Below are positions 17,860-28,999 of a stretch of DNA of 64,000 nucleotides, one piece after another. This stretch comes from Streptomyces sp. VRA16 Mangrove soil (GTDB taxonomy: Bacteria > Actinomycetota > Actinomycetes > Streptomycetales > Streptomycetaceae), in NCBI RefSeq assembly GCF_017377775.1, contig NZ_JAFVLN010000011.1, positions 62,001-126,000 on the forward strand, given 5' to 3'. Made by a program: the position numbers and the translations under genes. Every line of letters begins with the position of its first letter. The stretch's first letter is position 1. The notes under the pieces were generated by a model that saw only the letters and a list, made by a program, of their open reading frames with translations, did not search any database and was not told where the DNA came from.

Positions 17860-18132
17860 ATGGGCATCATCAGCTGGATCATCCTGGGCCTGCTCGCCGG
17901 TGCCATCGCCAAGATCCTGCTGCCGGGCCGCGACCCGGGCGGCCTGATCGGCACCACGCTCATCGGTATCGCGGGCGCCTTCATCGGCGGCTGGATATCG
18001 GCCCGCTGGCTCGACCGCCCCGTCACCAAGGACTTCTACGACGGCGCGACCTGGGTCTCCGCGATCGGCGGCGCCCTCGTCCTGCTCATCCTCTACCGCA
18101 TCTTCTTCGGCAACTCCCGCGAACGGCGCTGA
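17860..18132 (+). CDS. GlsB/YeaQ/YmgE-family stress membrane protein
   Basis: A 90-residue protein with three hydrophobic helices rich in Gly. It has the pattern GIISWIILGLLAGAIAKIL and GGLIGTTLIGIAGAFIGGWI, typical of transglycosylase-associated/GlsB proteins. Function is unknown; homologues are linked to stress. ATG 17860 follows AGGAAGG. An upstream in-frame extension opposes the permease gene and is not used. Confidence 0.85.
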   Translation: MGIISWIILGLLAGAIAKILLPGRDPGGLIGTTLIGIAGAFIGGWISARWLDRPVTKDFYDGATWVSAIGGALVLLILYRIFFGNSRERR

Positions 18133-18367
18133 GCCCGCGCCCGGCCCGCACCGCACACACGGCGTCCCACGCGCCGACCGCTCGGAGTTCCCGAGTGCGC
18201 CCCGTGCGCCGGGGCGCAGCCCCGTCTCGTCAACTTGCCTTCGCGCAACCCCTGCTGACCCTTCGTGAGGTCTCTCCGCGGAACCGTGGGGCACGGGCCG
18301 CCCGTTGTGGAAGCATTGCAAGTTAACGGGGAGGTGGGAGCGCGGGGCCCGAGGCAGGGTGCCCCGC
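18133..18367. other. Intergenic region at the left boundary of the accessory block
   Basis: Contains a 7-bp hairpin (GCGCCCC/GGGGCGC, 18197-18217) that may end the GlsB-like transcript. It also has a distant inverted pair, GTCAACTTGC (18229-18238) and GCAAGTTAAC (18318-18327), with one mismatch, flanking the presumed promoter of the Clp-like operon. No gene is seen. Confidence 0.45.
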
Positions 18368-21383
<3,016 letters not shown>

Positions 21384-21400
<17 letters not shown>

Positions 21401-22685
21401 CCCCGACCTGCGTGCGCTCGTCGGTCGGGTCATCGACGGCCGCTACGTGCTGCGCGAGTGGATCGGCGGCGGCGGGTTCGGCGCGGTGTTCCGCAGCGAG
21501 CAGTACGTGCTCGGCCGCGCGGTGCGCCCGATCGCCTGCAAGGTGTCACGGCGGCCCGACCTGACCGAGGAGAGCGCGGGCGAACTCTTCGCCGACGTCC
21601 TCGTCCTCGCCGACGTCATGGGCAGCATGACCGATCTGGAGGCGCGCCGCCATCTCGTGCACGTCTACGACGCGGGCCTCGCGTCCGACCTCGGCGGCCG
21701 TGCCTACCTGGTGATGGAGTACGTCCAAGGGGGCACGCTCGCCGCTGAGTTCACCCGCATGGACCGGGTGCCGCCGCGCCTGATGGTGAAGTGGGCACGG
21801 CAGATCGCGGTGGCCCTGCGCGGGCTGCACTGCCTGGTGCCGCCCCTGCTGCACCGCGACCTCAAACCGGACAACGTACTGCTGGGCCAGGACCGCGCGG
21901 TCCGCCTCATCGACTTCGGGCTGGCCGCCCGGATGCGGGCCGCGGGCCAGGTCGAGGGCATCGCCGGCACCGCGGGCTACATGGCACCGGAGACCGCGGC
22001 GGGCGCCAGCCTGCCCGCGTCCGACCTGTACTCGCTCGGACTGCTGATGTACGAGGGCCTGACCGGCCGCCGCCCGTACGAGCATCTGGTCGTCCCCCTC
22101 GACCTGCCCGAGCGGGCCCTGGGCGAGTGGCTGGTGGAGGCCAAGCACCAGGCGCCGCCGGTGCGCCCGTCGGCCGTGGAGCCGACGGTGGCCCCCGAGC
22201 TGGACGACATCGTGATGCGCTGCATGGAGCTGCGGCCCGCGGACCGGTTCCGCGGAGCGGACGAGTTCATCGCCGCTGTCGACGCACTGCCCGAGCCCGG
22301 CCGCGGCGGCCGGGTGGGCGGCACCGGCGCCCCCGCGCCACTGCAAGGGCGGCCCGAACTCACCGAGGCGCGCCGCCTGCTGCGCGAGGGGGAGCCGGGC
22401 GCGGCGATCGACCTGCTGCGCCTGGTGCTCGGCCGCGGCGGGGCACCGCGCGAGCTGCTGCCCGCCCTGCTCGCCGAACTGGCACGCGCGCACGAGGAGC
22501 TGGGCGAGCACGCGGCCGCCGCCCGCCAGTGGGCGCAGGCTCACGAGTACGTGTGCTCCGGACTGCGGCCCCCGGAGGGCCTGGGACGCGAGCGGCTCGC
22601 GCACCGCGCGGAAAAGGCGTTCTGGGCCGCGGGCAACAAGTTCCAGGCCGGGCACTTCGCCCGGCTCGCGCGGGACGGGGGGTGA
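21384..22685 (+). CDS. Cytosolic Hanks-type Ser/Thr protein kinase
   Basis: A 433-residue kinase with all key motifs: glycine loop IGGGGFGAVF, Lys in PIACKVSRR, HRDLKPDNVLL catalytic loop, DFGLA metal site, YMAPETAAG, and the Arg in RPADRFRGADEF. No transmembrane helix or PASTA domains follow. Instead, residues about 315-430 are helical and TPR-like (EARRLLREGEPGAAIDLLRLVLGRG). ATG 21384 follows GGGGAGG and lies inside the end of the AAA gene. It probably phosphorylates a member of this operon; the target is not deducible. Confidence 0.92.
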
Positions 22686-22822
22686 GGCGGGTGGGGCAGG
22701 CCGTCGCCGAGGCGCCTCGGCACAGGTGGGGGAGCGCGCGCGGGCCGTTACGGCCGTGCGGTGGTGCGGGAGTCGTCGGGGCGTCGGCGAGTCCGCCGCT
22801 CGGGCGGAACGGGGGGTGAGGG

Positions 22823-25800
22823 ATGCAGCCACAGCGGTCGATCCGCAAGAGCCTGTCCGGACTCGGACGCCTGGAGAACGCCTGGGCCGGAGCGCTGGCC
22901 GACGCCGACGACGCCCGCGCGCTCGCCCGGATGCGGGAGCTCCTCAAGGGGTTCGAGGAGCGTGCGGAGCAGACCGCGCCGCTGTGGCTGCCGTTCCAGG
23001 AATCCTTCCTGGAACCCAGGTTCCGCCCGCTGCTGGACTTCGACGACCTGCGGCGCCTCGCCGAGATCGGTGAGCAGCTGGCCAAGGAGGGCCGCGTCGG
23101 GCTGCACCAGACGTGGATACCGCTGGCCCGCGCGGTGCTGCAGCGCGCCACCCCCGACGACCGCGCCTGGGGCATCGTCCTGCTCATCCGCCTGTACCGC
23201 GCCCCGCACGCCTACGAGGAGGCGCGGGTCGGCGCCGCCGTGGCGCTGGTCGAAGCGGGCGCGGACAACGACTCGGCGCTCGACGTCTACGCCGACCTCC
23301 TCGGCCGGCACGGGCGGCCGCCCGCCGCCGTCCTGGACCACGTACGCCGCTTGCTGGCGACGGACTTCGACGACCCCGTCGCGCGCGTGGAGCGGGCCGC
23401 GGCGCTGGCCGCGCGACTCTCCACGGCCCACCCCGGCGCCCCCGTCACCGACCGGGCGCTCGGCTTCGCCGCGCTGTTGCTGAACGGCAGCCCGGACGAG
23501 GCCGCCACGCACTTCGAGTCCGCCTGCCGCGCGGACCCCACCGACCCGGTGGCGGTGCACGGACTGGTCGCCGCCCATCTGCAGGCGGGCCGCCACAGCC
23601 AGGTCAGGGCGGCGGTCGCGGGCCGCGAGGACCGGCTGACGCCCCGCGCCTGGCAGCTCGTCGAGCTGTGCCGGACGCTGGCCTGGCTGGACGACGACAC
23701 CCTCGTGACCGATGCCGCGCAGCAGCCGCTCGACGCGGCGCGGCTCACCGGGATCGCGGAGGGGCCCGACACCGCGCCGTGGGTGCGGTACGCGCTGGGC
23801 CGCCGCCAACTCCTCGAAGGCCGCGCGAGTGCCGCCCACGACGCGCTGACCCGGGCCGCTGCCGTGCAGCCCGAGCGCGAAGACCTCGCCTACCACGCGG
23901 CATGGGGGCGGCTCCTGGACGGCCGCCGCCGGGAGATCGCCGAGGCCGTCGGCGCCGGGGCACCCTGGCCGCTGGTCTGCCTGCTGCTCGACGCGGACCC
24001 CGACCGCACCCTGCCGGCGGACGTACAGGAGCGACTGGCGGCGGAGGCGGGGACGTTGGCGCCCGTCGTCCGGGCACGGCTGCGGATGGCCCACGGCCGG
24101 CGCCCCGCCGGGGACCTGCCCGGTTGGGACCAGCTCGACCTGCGCGGACGCCCGCTGCCGCAGCGCCTCGAAGCGTTGCGCACGATGCTCGCCGCCGAGC
24201 TGCAGCGCGGGCACGCGCGCGAGGTGGGCCGTCTGATCGGGCTGCCCCTCTTCCAGCGGCTGCCGCGGGCCGAGCAGCGGCTGTGGGAGGGCGTCGCGGC
24301 CCAGCCCGCCGATCCGATCCGCGCCGCCCGGCTGCTCGTCGAGGCGCACGCCCTCGGCCGCGACCGGGCCGCCCAGGTCCGCGCCGCCGCCGCGCTGCAG
24401 GTCGGGGACGCGGAGGCGGTGCACGCCCTGCTGGAGGGCGCGGTCGGCCGCACCGCCGAGCTGTTGCGGGCACGCGCCGAGATCCTCCGCGGCGACACCC
24501 GCGCGGCGGAGCGCAGGTTGCAGCGCGGTGCCGTACGACAACTCCCGCGGGCGCGCTACGAGTTGGGGGTCATCGGGTTGCGCGGTGCCGCCGTGCGCTG
24601 GGCGCTCGGCGCGGTGGAGGCGGCGCAGCAGGAGGCCGAGCAGGCCGCCGCCCGTCTCACGGATGCCGCGCTCACCGGGCAGGACGCGGTGCCGCCCGTG
24701 CCCGGGCAGGCCCGTGAGCTGGGCCAGGCCGCGCGGCTCCTCGCCGAGCGGGCGCTGCGTCCGGGGCGGGGTCGGTCCCCGTGGCGGGTGGTGCGGCACC
24801 GGCCGCAGTTCGCCCGGTTACTGGGGCTCGCCCAGCTCCTGGCCGAGCCCGACAGTGCCGAGCCGGTCCTCGTGGAGGCGCTCATCGACTGGGCCCCCGC
24901 AGGGGAGGGGGCCGGGCTGGCCGCCGCACTGTCCCGCGCGCGTGCCCTCGCACCGGATCCTGTCGGCGGCCGTGATCCCGATCCCGAACAGGCCGAGCTG
25001 ATCGCCGAGTTCGTCCTGCGCCATGGCCCCGAGGGAGCCCCGCCCGGCGGCGGCCCGCTGGCGGCGCTGGGCGCGGCGGCGGACGTGCTGGGCGCGGAGG
25101 GGCGGGAAGCGGCGGTACGGGTGTTGCGCGCGGGGAGCCTCGGGGCGGCCGGGGCCGTCGACGCCGTTCCCCAAGGCCCCGAGACCCGGGCCGCCGGTGC
25201 CGGGGCGGACGACCCGGCCCGGCAGGCCGCCGAGTTCCTCGCGCACGTCCTGGACGGCGGGTCCGACCGCGAACCGCCGCCGGCCGAAGGACTGCCCGGC
25301 CTCACCGCCCCGCTCCTGACGGCGCAGGCCGCCGCCCTCGCCGACGCCGACCTGGCGGGCGCGGCGACCGTGCTCACGCGCGGCCTCGCCGACCACGACC
25401 CGGCCGACTTCGCGGGGCTCCTCGACCTCGGCGCCGTCGTCCCCGCCCTGTGCGCCCGCGTCGCCCGCGCCAAGCGGCGCGACGGCCGCGGGGACGCCTT
25501 GGTCGGCATCGTCCGGGCCCAGGCGGCGGCACTCGCGACGGAACCGGAGGCGCTTGCGCCGGACGGGGAAGGGGGCCCTGGTTCGGCCCGCGCGGGTGCC
25601 GTGGGAGCGGTGGGATCAGGTTCCGCGGGGGCCGGGGCGTCAGCCGATGGCCGGGTAGGCCGGGTAGGTCCGGCAGGCCAGGCAGGTTCGGCAGGTCCGG
25701 CTGGTCCGGTGGGCCAGGCAGGTTCGGCAGGCCAGGCAGGTCCGGCGGGCCAGCCAGGCCCGGTTGGTCCGGTGGGCCCGGCAGGTTCGGCAGGTCAGGC

Positions 25801-27904
25801 AAGCCCGGCAGGTCCGGCGGGCCCGTCCGGGCAGCGGGGCGGCCCCGGTTCCACCGGAGAGAAGGTCGCCGCCTCCGACGGACCTATGGCCTCCGACGGA
25901 CCTATGGCCTCCGACGGACCTATGGCCTCCGACCCGTCGCAGAGGACAACCGCGACCTCGACCGCCTCCAATGCGACGGCTTCCACTCCGGCCCAGGGGA
26001 CCGCCTCCAAGGCGACGGCCTCCGCCCCGGCCCCGGGGCTCGCCTCCGCCCCGGCCGACGCAAAGGACCCCGCCAGCGCGAAGAACCCAGCCCGCGCGAA
26101 GAACCCCGCCGCTCCCGCCGCCCCCGACCCCCTCCGCACCCTCGCCCACTGCGCCGTCGCGCTCGGCGACCACCCCACGGCCGACGAGCTGTGGCAGCGC
26201 ATCCTGGGGGCGGCCGGGCCCGGGGCGCCCGAACGGGAGCAGTACGGCGCCTACTTGTGCCACCGCGCGGTCACCGCCCACGAGGCCGGGGACACGACCG
26301 CCGCCCTCGACCTGCTGCGCCGGGCGGCGCGGCACCTGCCCGCGGAGCACCCGGTCCACGTCCACCTCGCGCACCTCGACCGCGACGACCGTATCGACGC
26401 CCTGCTCGCCGCGTTGTTCCCCAGCGCCGTACCAGGATTCGAGCGGCGCGGCAGGTACCGGGCCGTCGAGGAGGCGGCGGAGCTCTACCCGGCCCTGTGG
26501 CACGCCCTGGAGCGGGACCGGCCCGACGCCATACTGCGCGAGCTCGCGGCCCTGCTCGACATCGGCGACCCCGACGACCTCGCCCTGCCGCACACCCTCG
26601 CCGTACTGCACCGCGAGGAGGCCCTGGCCGCCCTGGCCCGCGCCGGGGTCCCCGGCCCCGAGCTCACCGCCGCCACCGCCCTGTGGGCGCTGCTCCTCGC
26701 TCACCCGGCGTTCTGGGACCACGTGGGCATCGACGACGAGGAGGCGGCCGCCGAGCTGCGCCGCGAACTCGTCGACGAACTCCTCGCCCTGCACCGGCTG
26801 CACGGCGCCCGCGCCCTGGACGCGGACCGGCCCGACGACCTCGCCGCGCACCTGCGCGTGCTGCGTGCCGTACAGGAAGGACCGGACGCCACGCGTGCGC
26901 TTCTGGCCGGCGGGCCGCTGGCCGCCGCTGTCCCCGAAGGGGTCGACCCGCAGTTGTTCGCCGGCGCCGCCACGCGCGCGGGGCGGCTGCTCGACGACTG
27001 GGCCGCCGATCTGGTGCGTACGGCGACCGAGCGGGTCGACGACCCGGCCGCCGTCGAGGGCCTGCCCGTGGGCGTGGACCGTGCCTACGAGACGGGCATC
27101 ACGCTGCTGGACACCGCGATCCGGCAGGGCTTCGCCCCCGTCCCCGTACTGACCGCCGTTTTGGACTGGCACAACCAGTGGCAGTTCGGCCTGTACCGGC
27201 TCAGCGACTGGGACACGGTCCGCGCGATCCTCAAGAAGGCGATCCCGTACGCGGAGATGCTCGCCGAGCGGTCCGTGCCCAACCGCCCGCACCTGAAGGA
27301 GAACCAGGTCCTCGGCTTCCACTTCCTGGAGCGCGGCCTGCTCAACGGCCGCAACGCGGAGGCGGTCCGCTTCCTGGAACAGGCCCAGGAGTGGGACCCG
27401 GGCAACCGGGAGGTGGGCAAGTTCCTCGACTCCCGCCGCAAGGACCTCGTCTTCGTCCCCGTGCGGGAGCACAACAGGGCCGCCCGCTACGACCAGGCGC
27501 TCGCCCTGCTCGACGGCATCCCCGACACCGAGGACGTGCACGCGACGCACGTCCAGCTCCGCGCCAACGCCCTGTACGGCAAGGGCCAGCGCGAGCTCAA
27601 GGCACGCGACTTCGACGTGGCCGAGCGGTGCCTGCGTGAGGTCCTCGTCCTCGCCCCCGAGATCACCGACGACCCGAAGCTCGTACCGGACACCAACCAC
27701 GCGCTGTCCGCGCTGCTCAACAACCGCGCGGTGGTGTTCATCAACGCGGCCAACGACGCACCGGCGGGCGACACGGAGGCGCTGCTCGGCCTGGTCGCCG
27801 CGAAGCCGCTGCTGCGCGAGGCCCTCGACCTGCACCCCGCCAACAAGACCGCCGCGGAGAACCTGACCCGCGCGGAGGAGATGATCAGGAGATTCCTGAA
27901 ATGA
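22823..27904 (+). CDS. Giant helical-repeat (TPR-like) scaffold protein
   Basis: A 1693-residue cytosolic protein. Most of it is alpha-helical with many degenerate TPR/SEL-like units (for example residues about 205-260, 310-350 and 1150-1200, 1480-1600). Between about residues 940 and 1100 there is a low-complexity bridge: a GPAGQAG collagen-like run, three SDGPMA units and an Ala/Lys/Pro stretch. No enzyme motif was recognised. ATG 22823 is preceded by GGGGGGTGAGGG. It overlaps the J-like gene by 4 bp. Probable role: scaffold presenting clients or partners to the Hsp70-like and AAA+ proteins. The N-terminal region starts 137 bp after the kinase, the only sizeable gap in the operon. Confidence 0.8.
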   Translation: MQPQRSIRKSLSGLGRLENAWAGALADADDARALARMRELLKGFEERAEQTAPLWLPFQESFLEPRFRPLLDFDDLRRLAEIGEQLAKEGRVGLHQTWIPLARAVLQRATPDDRAWGIVLLIRLYRAPHAYEEARVGAAVALVEAGADNDSALDVYADLLGRHGRPPAAVLDHVRRLLATDFDDPVARVERAAALAARLSTAHPGAPVTDRALGFAALLLNGSPDEAATHFESACRADPTDPVAVHGLVAAHLQAGRHSQVRAAVAGREDRLTPRAWQLVELCRTLAWLDDDTLVTDAAQQPLDAARLTGIAEGPDTAPWVRYALGRRQLLEGRASAAHDALTRAAAVQPEREDLAYHAAWGRLLDGRRREIAEAVGAGAPWPLVCLLLDADPDRTLPADVQERLAAEAGTLAPVVRARLRMAHGRRPAGDLPGWDQLDLRGRPLPQRLEALRTMLAAELQRGHAREVGRLIGLPLFQRLPRAEQRLWEGVAAQPADPIRAARLLVEAHALGRDRAAQVRAAAALQVGDAEAVHALLEGAVGRTAELLRARAEILRGDTRAAERRLQRGAVRQLPRARYELGVIGLRGAAVRWALGAVEAAQQEAEQAAARLTDAALTGQDAVPPVPGQARELGQAARLLAERALRPGRGRSPWRVVRHRPQFARLLGLAQLLAEPDSAEPVLVEALIDWAPAGEGAGLAAALSRARALAPDPVGGRDPDPEQAELIAEFVLRHGPEGAPPGGGPLAALGAAADVLGAEGREAAVRVLRAGSLGAAGAVDAVPQGPETRAAGAGADDPARQAAEFLAHVLDGGSDREPPPAEGLPGLTAPLLTAQAAALADADLAGAATVLTRGLADHDPADFAGLLDLGAVVPALCARVARAKRRDGRGDALVGIVRAQAAALATEPEALAPDGEGGPGSARAGAVGAVGSGSAGAGASADGRVGRVGPAGQAGSAGPAGPVGQAGSAGQAGPAGQPGPVGPVGPAGSAGQASPAGPAGPSGQRGGPGSTGEKVAASDGPMASDGPMASDGPMASDPSQRTTATSTASNATASTPAQGTASKATASAPAPGLASAPADAKDPASAKNPARAKNPAAPAAPDPLRTLAHCAVALGDHPTADELWQRILGAAGPGAPEREQYGAYLCHRAVTAHEAGDTTAALDLLRRAARHLPAEHPVHVHLAHLDRDDRIDALLAALFPSAVPGFERRGRYRAVEEAAELYPALWHALERDRPDAILRELAALLDIGDPDDLALPHTLAVLHREEALAALARAGVPGPELTAATALWALLLAHPAFWDHVGIDDEEAAAELRRELVDELLALHRLHGARALDADRPDDLAAHLRVLRAVQEGPDATRALLAGGPLAAAVPEGVDPQLFAGAATRAGRLLDDWAADLVRTATERVDDPAAVEGLPVGVDRAYETGITLLDTAIRQGFAPVPVLTAVLDWHNQWQFGLYRLSDWDTVRAILKKAIPYAEMLAERSVPNRPHLKENQVLGFHFLERGLLNGRNAEAVRFLEQAQEWDPGNREVGKFLDSRRKDLVFVPVREHNRAARYDQALALLDGIPDTEDVHATHVQLRANALYGKGQRELKARDFDVAERCLREVLVLAPEITDDPKLVPDTNHALSALLNNRAVVFINAANDAPAGDTEALLGLVAAKPLLREALDLHPANKTAAENLTRAEEMIRRFLK
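25650..25933 (+). repeat. Low-complexity tandem repeats in the scaffold gene
   Basis: From 25650 to about 25840 a degenerate (GGYCCGGCAGGY)n-type pattern encodes Gly-Pro-Ala-Gly triplets. From 25872 an 18-bp unit (CCTCCGACGGACCTATGG) is perfectly repeated three times and partly a fourth, ending at 25933. Such tracts change copy number readily and mark a flexible linker between two helical halves. Confidence 0.85.
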
Positions 27905-28341
27905 CCACGGCAGACCGCCGCCCCAACCCCTTCCACGTCCTCGGCCTGCCCTCCGACGCCGATCAGCAGAGCGTCGTCGAGCGGGCCGAGGACGGCATCC
28001 GCACGGCAGGCAGCGAGCAGGAACGCGCCCTGTACGACTGGGCGATGCGCGAGCTCATCGGGCATCCGCGCACCCGGATGCGGCACGCCCTGACCGAGCC
28101 GCCGGGCACCGAGTACCGGGACCGGGCCTGGGAGGCGTTCGTGCGCAGACACCGTACGAACCCGGCCGACCTGCGCCGATACCGCCTCACCCCCGACGCC
28201 TTCGACCTGCCTTCCGCCGTACGAAGAGTCGTACGGGAACTGCACAGGCCCGTGCCCGACGCGGCGCGGGCCGCCCTGGAGCGCCCGGCGCCGGACGCCC
28301 CGGGCCCGGAACTGGAGGCCCGTGATGTCCTCTTCGGCTGA
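27901..28341 (+). CDS. J-domain-like small protein lacking a visible HPD
   Basis: A 146-residue protein beginning NPFHVLGLPSDADQQSV, which resembles helix I of J domains (xYxxLGLxxxA). A helical region EQERALYDWAMRELIGHPRTRMRHALTEPPG follows. The His-Pro-Asp tripeptide that normally stimulates Hsp70 is absent; only HPRTR is seen. ATGA overlaps the scaffold gene. Its place immediately before GrpE-like and Hsp70-like genes supports a co-chaperone role, but the family call is tentative. Confidence 0.6.
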   Translation: MTTADRRPNPFHVLGLPSDADQQSVVERAEDGIRTAGSEQERALYDWAMRELIGHPRTRMRHALTEPPGTEYRDRAWEAFVRRHRTNPADLRRYRLTPDAFDLPSAVRRVVRELHRPVPDAARAALERPAPDAPGPELEARDVLFG

Positions 28342-28999
28342 AGCCGTGACCGCGGCCGGACCCGCCCTGGACTGGGGTGAGTTCACCGAGCGGCCCCTCC
28401 CCGAAGGGGGCGACGAGGCGGTCTCCCCGCAGGCCGAGCTCGCAGGAGTGCTCCAGCGCCGCCACGAGGACCTGAGCGCGGCGCGCGGCGAGGCGGCGCG
28501 GGCGGCGTCGGGCGCCCGCGACACCGTCTTCGAACTCGCCACTCTGGTGGGTCGGTTGGAGCAGTTGGTCGCCCTGGCGGAGCAGACCCTCGTGGACGGC
28601 GGACAGGCGCGGCTGCACCGTAGGCTGCGCATCCTCAAGGAGCAGATGCTGCAGACCCTGCGGGACGACGGCGTCGAGGTGCGCGACCCGCTCGGCCTGC
28701 CCGCCGACGAGGTCGCCGACTGGGTCGACCCCATCGGCTGGCGCTACGGCCCGCAGTTCACCGCCGAGACGGTCGCCCAGACCGACGACCCCGCCGTGTT
28801 CCACCACGGCGCGGTGGTCCGTCTGGCCCGCGTCTTCATGGGCTCCCCCGAGCCGGAGGCACCTCAGAAGCCGACTGACCTGACTGAGCCGAAGAAGCCG
28901 ACTGAACCGACCGAACCGAAGAAGCCGACCGAACCGACAGAGCCAGACGCCCCCACCACTCCGGACGACAGCGGAAGCGAAACGGACGACGACGTATGA
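28325..28999 (+). CDS. GrpE-like putative nucleotide-exchange factor
   Basis: A 224-residue protein. Residues about 35-110 form a long amphipathic coiled coil (LQRRHEDLSAARGEAARAAS onward). A GrpE-like beta segment follows (LRDDGVEVRDPLGLPADEV ... AVVRLARVF). The C-terminal 45 residues are Lys/Pro/Glu/Thr repeats. ATG 28325 has GGAGG at 6-nt spacing; GTG 28322 is too close. It overlaps both neighbours by 17 and 4 bp. The call rests on shape and context beside an Hsp70-like gene. Confidence 0.6.
   Translation: MSSSAEAVTAAGPALDWGEFTERPLPEGGDEAVSPQAELAGVLQRRHEDLSAARGEAARAASGARDTVFELATLVGRLEQLVALAEQTLVDGGQARLHRRLRILKEQMLQTLRDDGVEVRDPLGLPADEVADWVDPIGWRYGPQFTAETVAQTDDPAVFHHGAVVRLARVFMGSPEPEAPQKPTDLTEPKKPTEPTEPKKPTEPTEPDAPTTPDDSGSETDDDV

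Noticed and set aside
25650..25840. CRISPR-like or collagen gene
   Set aside because: Repeats are degenerate, in frame and internal to a long protein; no spacers and no cas genes.
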